From Malachius bipustulatus (Eukaryota > Arthropoda > Insecta > Coleoptera > Melyridae), in contig OU342637.1 of NCBI GenBank assembly GCA_910589415.1, positions 33,882,162-33,946,161 on the forward strand: a stretch of 64,000 bases of DNA, given 5' to 3'. The translations under genes were made by a program, and so were the position numbers. Shown here one piece after another: positions 56,503 through 64,000 of this stretch. The notes under the pieces are model-generated. The model saw only the letters and a list, made by a program, of their open reading frames with translations, was not told the origin of the DNA and did not search any database. How positions within the stretch are numbered: the first letter of the stretch is position 1; the number at the start of each line of letters is the position of its first letter.

Positions 56503-56744
56503 ACTATACCTCAGTCGGCCAAAAGATATAGTAATAAAAGTGCGCGGTAAGTTTACAATCCAGGTAGGCAGAACTTATACACAAGAACTATATACACAAA
56601 CCTTAGAATGCCCTTCTCATTGGTTTACCGGAACCAGGTAACCAATAAATAAGGCACTATCTGCCTACAGATGTGACTATACTTGTACCTTAAAAGTTTG
56701 TGCGCAGTTTTATTACTATATCTGTTGGTCGACTGAGGTATAGT
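56503..56744. mobile_element. MITE family M2
   Basis: ACTATACCTCAGTCGGCCAA at the left and TTGGTCGACTGAGGTATAGT at the right are inverted repeats. They continue inward with AGATATAGTAATAAAA on the left (and its complement on the right) and TGCGC, giving about 44 bases of TIR with three mismatches. 242 bases long, no coding sequence. No clear target duplication by eye. Confidence 0.8.
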
Positions 56745-57295
56745 GAGTCACACTCAATAGTAATACCCATGCTAAGAAAAGCCTCTAAGATCCAAAACCG
56801 TTTACAGAGACTTTTGTCATCATAATATCAGAGCGTTATAATCATTATCCTGACAGCTTTAGACCAGTTTTGTGTAAAAGGTAGAAAGAATTTTAAAGAA
56901 AAACAACTTTAGAAACCATCAATTTTTGTAGCAGGAAGTAAATTAATTTTTCATGATTTAAAAAAAAATAGGTATAGAATATTTTTAATATTCTTTTAAT
57001 CCTTCCTTGTTATCAAATTGCGATCCTGATTAAGTCACGAAGTTTTCCCAGATTATCACATGACGATCCTACCATACTTCCGAGTTTATTACAAAATGGC
57101 CATGCTTCACACATGAACAAGAAACATTTTTTTTATGAAATGACTTTTTTTACATTTATTGCGTCTTAACAAAACAGTAGCGGAACTGAAAATTCTCATT
57201 TAATCCATTTTTACTTTTCGCATAAAATATACTTAGTAATTTTGGTTAAATCGTATACTTTTAACTCAGTAATCTGTGATAGAACTTTGGCGGTA
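56745..57295. other. Intergenic DNA between two elements
   Basis: AT-rich, nothing recognised. Confidence 0.45.
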
Positions 57296-57714
57296 TCTTT
57301 CGCCACCCAAGTCAAGTTAGCCACGCTTCGGCCAGCCACGCTTTCGGCCAGGTAGAGGGACTCTGTTTATTGAAGAAAACAGAAGGCAAGTATACTCAAT
57401 GATTAATTCATAAAAGAGTGAATTGCAGGTCAATGAGTATAAAGCACATAGAGTGTAATTACTAGCCTGTTAGGTGGGTTCGGAGAATTACTCCATCGCC
57501 CATAACAGTTGTCATGCTGGCAGTGCCCGAAACTCCAATCGAGAGGAGCTTCCAATATCTAACAGCAGAGCCTTCCAGAGTACCAAATCAAATTTGTTTA
57601 TTGTCCAGCAAAAAATTTTTTTCGTTATTGACGGCTTGAATGGAAAATATTTATTTTAAAGTTACGGACCTTTTTCAGCAAATTTTCAGTAAAAAAGTTT
57701 GTTTTTTCAGTTTA

Positions 57715-59200
57715 TAAAGTCCGTTATCGAAAGCGTGGCTGGCCATTATTATAAAATTTTGGGTTTCTTCCAGCAAGATTTCTGCCAGATTTTTTTTTTA
57801 GTAACTAAGTCCGTGTCCAAAATCGTGGCTGGCCTTTATTATGAATTTTTTTACTTTTTATAGCAAAATTACAACAAAAATGGCCATTTTCAGTTTATTA
57901 AGTCGTAGCCGAAAGCTAGGTTAGCCATTATGTTAAAATTTCGGGCTTCTTTCACTGCCAGAATTTTTTTCAGTTTCTAAAGTCCGCGAGGCCGAAAACG
58001 TGGCTGGCCATTATTATGAATTTTTGTAATTTTTAAAGCCAGATTATAGCAAAAATGGCCATTTTCAGTTTATTAAGTCGTAGCCAAAATTGAGGATGGC
58101 CATTATGTTAAAATTTCGGGCTTCTTTCACTGCCAGAATTTGTTTCAGTTTCTGAAGTCCGTGGCCGAAAACGTGGCTGGCCATTACTTATAAAATTCTG
58201 GGCTTCTTTCAGCAAGATTTCTGCCAGTATTTCTGGCCATTATTATGAATTTTTTTACTTTTTGAGCAAAGATACAACGTAAATAACAATTTTCAGTTTA
58301 TGGAGTAGGTAGTGGCCGAAAGCGTAGCTGGCCATTATCATAAATTTTTGAACTTTTTGAACAAAATTATATCATAAATAATATTTTTCAGTTTATGAAG
58401 TAGTGGCCGAAAGCGAACTTGGCCATTATGTTAAAATTTTGGGCTTTTTTTGCCAGATTTCTGCCAGAATTTTTTCCAGTTTCGTAAGTCCGTGGCCGAA
58501 AGCGTGATTGACCATTGTTATGATTTTTTTTTACTTTGTTGAGCAAAATTCCAGCTAAAATAACATTTTTTAGTTTTTTAAGTCATGGCGGAAAGTGTCT
58601 GGCCATTATTATAAAATGTACATTTTCAACAAAATTTCAGTTTATGGTACGATTAAGTTTAAAAAGTCAGATGTGACGTCACACTAACCGTCCGAATTAA
58701 TATTTTTAATTTCACCAGAAAATGTCAAACAGTTAAATGTCAAGTTGTGAACGAGGGTAAATTATTGAAGGAATCATTCAAACAATGAATTACTTACTTA
58801 TTATGCTTACGTCAGTTTGAGAGCCACTGACAACTACATAAAATTTATTCACGTAATGACACTCTATCACAAAATAAATCGAACTATCAAAAGGATGTGT
58901 ATTCTTAATCGATACGTGTATTTTTAAACTTTATCGGACTATAAATGATTTTTTTTAGATTATCAAGTCCGTGGCTGGTCATTATGATGGATTTTTGTGC
59001 TTTTTTGAGCCAAATTTCAGCAAAAAGGATTTCTTCAGTTTCTCAATAAGACCGTGGTCGAAAGTTTGTCCGGCAATTTTATAAAATTTCGGACTTTTTT
59101 GAGCAGAATTTCAGCAAAAATGATTTTTTACAATTTCTCAAGTCCATAGCTGAAAGCGTTGTTGGTCATTATTATAAATGTCGGATTCTTTTAACACAAT
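57715..59200. repeat. Diverged tandem array, ~90-bp unit
   Basis: About 13 units. Each starts near GTCCGTGGCCGAAAGCG, then TGGCTGGCCATTATTATAAA, then an A/T-rich half with TTTCAGC and CAGTTTxT. Unit starts lie near 57719, 57810, 57902, 57981, 58077, 58159, 58310, 58399, 58489, 58582, 58968, 59050 and 59142. GAAAGCGTGGCTGGCC of the unit is the same as the inner part of the element's right TIR, so the array looks like repeated copies of a subterminal segment. It is broken by MITE M1 copy 3 at 58645-58941. Confidence 0.85.
58645..58941 (+). mobile_element. MITE family M1, copy 3 (internally deleted)
   Basis: Left TGGTACGATTAAGTTTAAAA and right TTTATCGGACTA. Flanked by TA. It shares the middle section with the other copies but lacks about 90 bases present in copy 2 between the ATTCACGTAATGACA block and the AAATAAATCGAACTATC block. 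It lies inside the tandem array, so it is younger than the array. Confidence 0.85.
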
Positions 59201-59416
59201 TTCACCAAATTATGGTTTTTTTGAAAGTGGACGAAAGCGTGGCTGGCCGAAACGTGGCTAACTTGACTTGGGTTCTTTCGCCGCGGAGCAGATCCACACT
59301 GGGATTAGCATATCACGAAAACTGTCCACGAAAGTTGAAGAGAAACAACGGGAACATTGACTGATGAATCTTACGACTCTTCAAAATCAGCTAAGGAGCC
59401 TAGCAAGTTGGAAAAA

Positions 59417-60298
59417 TACAGGGTGTCCCAGCTTATTCGAAGCGGTCTCTGTAGGCCAAACGATGGACTTTTTCAAAAAACTTTTTGAAAATTCAAGTAC
59501 AGAATCACAATGGCCATAGCTTAAAATTATTTTGGAGTATACAGAGTGTCCCATATGACAGCGGCATATCAAAGTTATGTTTTTTTAAATGGAATGCTCC
59601 TATGTTATTGTATTTTTAGATTGTCTGAGAAGAGAAAATAAGATTGGCTTTTACAGTTGGTGTTTAAATTCAGAAGTTTTTGAGTTATAAACGAGTGAAA
59701 ATCGTCATTTTTCAAGTTCAAGGCCCTGTACAACGAAAACGGTTCAAGATAGAGAAAAACGGCTTACATGTCCCTATTTTAACTTTTCATGTACTATCCT
59801 ATGGTGTAGAAACATTTTGTACTTTCTTTGATTTTTTTTATTTTGCGACACGTGGAGAAATCTCAGAATTTTTCAAATTTTTATCATCCTGTATAAACAT
59901 TTCATCTACATCATAGGATAGTACATGAAAAGTTAAAATAGGCACATGTAAGCCGTTTTTCTCTATCTTCAGCCGTTTTCGTTGTACAGGGCCTTGAACT
60001 TGAAAAATGACGATTTTCACTTGTTTATAACTCAAAAACTTCTGAATTTAAACACCAACTGTAAAAGCCAATCTTATTTTCTCTTCTCAGACAATCTAAA
60101 AATGCAATAACATAGGAGCATTCCATTTAAAAAAACATAACTTTGATATGCCACTGTCATATGGGACACTCTGTATTCTCCAAAATAATTTTAAGTTATG
60201 ACCATTGTGATCCCGTACTTGAATTTGCAAAATTTTTTTTGAAAAAATCCATCGTTTGGCCTACAGAGACCGCTTCGAATAAGCTGGGACACCCTATA
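59417..60298. mobile_element. Foldback element FB6 (modular, core shared with FB3)
   Basis: Starts TACAGGGTGTCCCAGCTTAT and ends ATAAGCTGGGACACCCTATA. The arms are ~395 bases with few mismatches. A second inner terminus-like word, TACAGAGTGTCCCATATGAC (59538), pairs with GTCATATGGGACACTCTGTA on the right. The innermost core (AACGGCTTACATGTCCCTAT) matches FB3. TA flanks. Confidence 0.85.
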
Positions 60299-60299
60299 T

Positions 60300-61490
60300 A
60301 AACGTACCTAAACGTCATAATATAACGTATAATAAAGAGATCAGACGATCTAAAAGGGATTCTAGAAGAAGGTTCTGTGAGAGCACTTACTAGTATCTGC
60401 CCAGCAATAACAGAATCCAAAATATACTCTCAACCGATCCCGTACAGAAGCTTGGATCACTGAAACTACCTAACGACTTTTACACGGGCTCCATCGAAGA
60501 AACGTCAAAGATCTTAAGAGAAAATCACTTCCCAGGTAGTTCGCCTCTCTGATAGTCGACCACCCCCAACAGGAGGACGACAAAAACGACCTCAAAAACC
60601 TGGCTGAGTGAATTGAAAGAGTGGTGAAAGTCTTCAAAAATTGCAAATCGGCAGGAGACGACGGCATATTTCCTGCCTTACTACAAAGAGGTTTGGAGAA
60701 ATTGATGCCATATCTAAATATTAAGATATTTAGAGCTAACCTGGCATGGATTACATACATTCCAGCTGGTCGGCGACTAGAGTGGTATACTCAACGTAGG
60801 TCGCACAGAACTGCACCCAAAGTCGCTCAGGCCCATTAGCATATTCTCCCTTTTACAAAAAAGTTGGAAAGGGTGCTGGATATGTACATTAGAAGCAGTG
60901 TGTTAAATAGCCATCCACTGAATGCGGATCAGTATGCCTACCAGACTGTAGAGTCAATCGATCTCACTCTCGACAATCTTGTGAGCAAGATCACCAGGTC
61001 TCTTGACAAAAGAGCGTTTAACAACGCACTACCAGAATCCATCACAAGGTAGTTGTCACCATTGAGTCATAAATGACTGGATCTGCACAATGGTTGGAAA
61101 GAGAACTACATAACGACCTCCATGGGCGGAAAATATTGACTTTAGGCCCGCGAGGGGATGTCCGCAGGGAGAGTCCTTTCCTCTTTGCTCTGGTCCCTTT
61201 TCGTCGATGACATTCTGTCCGTTGTCTCAATAGCGAGTGTCGACGTCCGCAGGCATAATGCTGATGACTTGGTCATTTTGATCAAAGGAAGATCTTAGGC
61301 GACCATTTCCAGAGTCCTTCAGAAAAAAGTCGAGGCGACTAATCAGTGGTGCAAGAGGAAACAAATGTCAATCAACCTTCGCAAAACTGCCATAGTACCA
61401 TTTTCCAGAAAGAGAAGGTTGAACGGTTCAAGTCCACAGACTCTTCTGGAAGAAACCATTTCTTTCGAAGAGGAAGCTAGGTACCGAATG
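60300..61490 (+). pseudogene. Non-LTR retrotransposon RT fragment (I/R1/LOA-type)
   Basis: Plus strand, several frames: RVVKVFKNCKSAGDDGIFPA then LLQRGLEKLMPYLNIKIFRA (60.6-60.75), ERVLDMYIRSSVLNSHPLNA and DQYAYQTVESIDLTLDNLVS (60.87-61.0), SLLWSLFVDDILSVVS and HNADDLVILIKG (61.17-61.29; ADD box seen, with N before A), KVEATNQWCKRKQMSINLRK (61.33). The order matches RT motifs 1-5 of this group. A gap removes the first catalytic Asp, and stops and shifts are frequent. The 3' end is replaced by the FB1 half-copy at 61500. Confidence 0.8.
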
Positions 61491-61499
61491 ACATGAAAA

Positions 61500-61762
61500 A
61501 CCATTTAGGCAGCCATAAGAAAAACAAAGGGTTACTATAGGTACTATAGAATCTAGTCGACTTTGAAAATTTTTATAATGTGAAACGGATAGCCTTTGAT
61601 GACTTATGTTAACCTACAAAAATTAATTAATTAATTTTCATTAATAAAAAAGATATAGCAACAATAAAAAATGATATTTTTAAATTTTTTCAGGATATTT
61701 CAGTGTCTCCTATGGTTTAGCAGATCGCAGTAGTGAGCCAGTTGAAAGTGACCACCCTGTAT
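61500..61762 (+). repeat. FB1 right-arm half-copy
   Basis: Matches FB1 4705-4990 block by block: GCAGCCATAAGAAAAAC, TGAAAATTTTTATAATGTGA, ACTTATGTTAACCTACAAAA, TTTTTTCAGGATATTTCAG. It ends GACCACCCTGTATAGTC with a TACAGGGTGG-type terminus. The left arm is absent; the junction with the RT fragment at about 61490 suggests it truncated or was inserted next to it. Confidence 0.7.
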
Positions 61763-62079
61763 AGTCAAGTAGCTTTCCCATTTAATACTCCATTTTATAA
61801 CATAGGTATCTGATTAACCATTACAATCATGACCTCTACCCATCTTTAATCCTGTTACATTTAGACAAGACAAGAACTTTGTACAGAAATGAAATATAAA
61901 GCTGATTATAGAGTCCATTTGACCATTTACCTAATTTCTACTCTCGTGAGTTGTTTATTTCTGAAAAAATTAGATAATTAGAATTTGATAAGAACTCTCT
62001 TCATTTAAGCGTTAATTTTTCAACGGTGATAAAAAAAACAGAAAGAGCTTTCAATTGCTAAGCTCTTACCCCACAGCCC
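61763..62079. other. Intergenic AT-rich DNA
   Basis: No recognised feature. Confidence 0.45.
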
Positions 62080-62400
62080 AGCCAATCATAAGAATTAAAA
62101 CATCATCCAGGACATTTACGACCTCGTAACTCCGCGAGGGGGCGTTACTGCTGGGCTGCTGTGTGGTCCTATTCCTGGCGGGCGAGGTGGAGACGTCTTC
62201 ATCAAGAACTAGCAGAATGGCCATGCCATAAGTCAGATGCGCGAAATCGTTAATGGCACTTCTGCACCCTTTAACAATGGGGTGTGACCGTCTTAATCTT
62301 CAACTCCAGCGATTCTTCCCAGTTGCCAAATTGGCTGAGGCTACTTTCAATATCTACAACACCCCTTGCCCACTGGGCTCGATTATATCCTCTGACAGGG
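62080..62400. other. GC-moderate block of unknown identity
   Basis: Distinctly less AT-rich than its neighbours (GTAACTCCGCGAGGGGGCGT, GGCGGGCGAGGTGGAGACG). Plus-strand pieces ALLLGCCVVLFLAGEVETS, SSRTSRMAMP and VAKLAEATFNIYNTPCPLGS look protein-like but lie in different frames. Could be a decayed gene or retroelement piece. I do not recognise it. Confidence 0.35.
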
Positions 62401-64000
62401 TTAAAGTTATTATTTTTTTATACAGAAAATAACTGAAAAATATTTAATGGTACGGTAGAAGAACAGCTGAAAATTACTTAATTTCATTAGATAAGAAGTC
62501 TCCTACCTATTGTGAAATTGAAAAAAATATATATTTATTAAAATTTTTTGTAATGAAGGATATCTTGTAGGTATTACCGTTTTAATTCGTCAAAGTATAG
62601 GTAGGGTGAGAGATTCGTTTCTTCGGTAAATAAAATAGCAGGTACATACTTATTATTAAAAGAAAGTCCAGTAGATATTTTACGTCGATAATTATTAAGA
62701 TATTCACTAGCAGTTTAAAAGAGAAGTAAAAAATTTTAAGCAATTAAAATAAAAGGAGTAAAACCTCCGCTTTCTGAAGAACTAATTGAGAAACAATAAC
62801 TTTTTTAACAATAACTCTACAACGAGTTGTATCCGACCTGTTATTTGAAGTATTTTATTGTACATATTAAATGTGTATGTACATCAGGGTGGGCAAATGT
62901 GGATTTTAGTGCAAAGATCTCGGTAACTATACTTTGTTCGATGGATCCTTACATGTGTACGAATTTATTCATTCACTAAGATAAACGAAAACATGGCGCT
63001 CAATTTTTTCATGCTAACGAGCAAATACTTATTAAACGTCACCGTATGTCTTGACTACTGAGGCTCAGACATCCGATTATGATTGGATTGAACGCAGTGT
63101 GGGAAACAAAGACAGAACATGTAAAGATCAGCCTAGCTTGCAACCAAGGCCCTTGTGTTGGTTTGATTGCTACCTCTTGTGCTCATAGATGTCCGAGAAT
63201 ATTTCAATTTAAGGTTAAATTTCTAGCCCATTATTATCACAGCCAGGAAGGCACTACGTGTAAAAAGTTCGTACATTTGAATCAATGGTATCTATATCTA
63301 TTACGCGACCAACAATACACAACTCTATAAATATTAAGAAACTGTTTATACCTGTTAAGTTATAAAAACCACACACCTAAATACAACAAGATCGGAGCTC
63401 ATTGTCTTATAAAAGAGAAAATTTGGAAAATATGAGACTTATGGAAAATAGATGACGTATTCTAGATCGATTTTTGCGAGGGGAACTGAATGGTAAAAAC
63501 CAAAGGTCGCCATCTTCTTTTGTTCTCGAGCTATATTGAAAAGTTCGATTTTTCGACATTTCGATACATGTTTATAACATTATTTTTTGCTAAGCTGACA
63601 ATAGTATCTATATTACACAACGAGAGTTGAAAGTGACATTTCCGCAAGTGTGAAACTGTCTTTCAACTCGAGTTATTGTACTATACTTTACCTACTCCCG
63701 ATAGCGTATAGGAACGAATGATTTTTTGATGCCAGATGCACCCACTTATCTTACTTACTAAAATACCTAACTTTAGTACCTAATTTTTCATTTCAGATTT
63801 ACCAAGTAGGTAATCTAAATATCTGAGTGAGAAAATTTACTCATAATCTTTCTTTTGACTTTTTGGGAAAAGTATTTTCCATTGCAATTTTGGTTTTTGT
63901 TATTATTTGAGGTGTTTTCTCATTGCAGTTTCACTCTCATCACACTCATTTAATAATTGATATTATTAATGATAATCTCCTGCCTAACCTAATAACCTAA
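62401..64000. other. AT-rich intergenic DNA to the window end
   Basis: TACATCAGGGTGGGCAAATG near 62879 may be another terminus-like word. A frame of 83 residues at 63079-63330 has no recognisable domain. No gene called. Confidence 0.4.

Larger units (their letters stand above)
57305..59273. mobile_element. 1.97-kb TIR element with 9-bp target duplication (MULE-like, non-autonomous)
   Basis: Left end ACCCAAGTCAAGTTAGCCAC (57305) and the exact complement ending CTTGACTTGGGT (59273). The TIR of about 45 bases continues through GGCCAGCCACGCTTTCG with few mismatches. With the 9-bp duplication, the size class fits Mutator-like (MULE) elements, though no transposase is present. The interior is mostly a diverged tandem array (separate entry), with one ATGAGTATAAAGCACA repeat near the left and MITE M1 copy 3 inside. 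Confidence 0.85.
57296..59282. repeat. 9-bp target-site duplications of the large TIR element
   Basis: TCTTTCGCC occurs at 57296-57304 and 59274-59282, immediately outside the inverted repeats. Confidence 0.85.

Noticed and set aside
57715..59200. CRISPR-like array
   Set aside because: The units are diverged ~90-base tandem copies with no unique spacers, in a eukaryote and inside a TIR transposon.

Overview
This is a eukaryotic, AT-rich nuclear window and almost certainly comes from an insect. Three things point that way: a single-exon atonal-type proneural bHLH gene, four intron-containing cuticle protein genes with the RR-2 chitin-binding consensus, and a reverse-strand fragment of arthropod-type 28S rRNA. 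The codon use, TATA boxes and TCAGT-type initiators also fit an insect. I cannot fix the order from sequence alone; a beetle or another holometabolous insect is a guess.

Genes: (1) an atonal-like bHLH factor at 1170-1541 (+), with a GC-richer, TATA-containing upstream region; (2) a Gly/Tyr-rich RR-2 cuticle protein at 10806-11813 (+), three exons; (3) a His/Gly-rich RR-2 cuticle protein at 14275-14895 (-), three exons; (4) a large RR-2 cuticle protein with a long acidic, His/Tyr-rich tail at 26372-31219 (+), three exons, whose second intron is 3.6 kb and full of inverted repeats; (5) at 37432-38067 (-), a close paralogue of gene 3 that keeps the same promoter block. Genes 2-5 form a loose cuticle-protein cluster that would supply secreted chitin-binding proteins for the exoskeleton.

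Most of the rest is mobile DNA. Broken non-LTR retrotransposons of several clades lie at 7.9-8.4, 15.7-16.6, 18.2-19.0, 32.5-36.1, 40.2-41.7, 48.7-51.0, 52.5-53.0, 53.2-54.3 and 60.3-61.5 kb. A decayed integrase-type element is at 7.0-7.8 kb, and a decayed transposase carrying an inverted piece of its own C-terminus is at 42.8-43.9 kb. A 28S rRNA pseudogene lies between a retroelement tail and that transposase.

The most distinctive structural feature is a series of long-armed foldback elements that begin and end with TACAGGGTG/CACCCTGTA or similar (about 4.0, 8.6, 19.5, 23.6, 26.9 and 59.4 kb), with related palindromes at 25.0, 29.7, 45.0 and 47.8 kb. Several are nested or modular. One carries, in its loop, a recognisable remnant of the same transposase family's N-terminal DNA-binding domain. 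Other well-defined elements are a 1.97-kb TIR element with 9-bp target duplications and an internal ~90-bp satellite-like array (57305-59273), a tRNA-derived SINE with a 13-bp target duplication (48776-49042), three copies of a ~300-400-bp TA-flanked MITE (one at the left edge, one inside another TIR element, one inside the satellite-like array), and a 242-bp MITE at 56.5 kb.

I found no convincing evidence of a novel gene system. The most promising lead is the foldback family and its link to the transposase.
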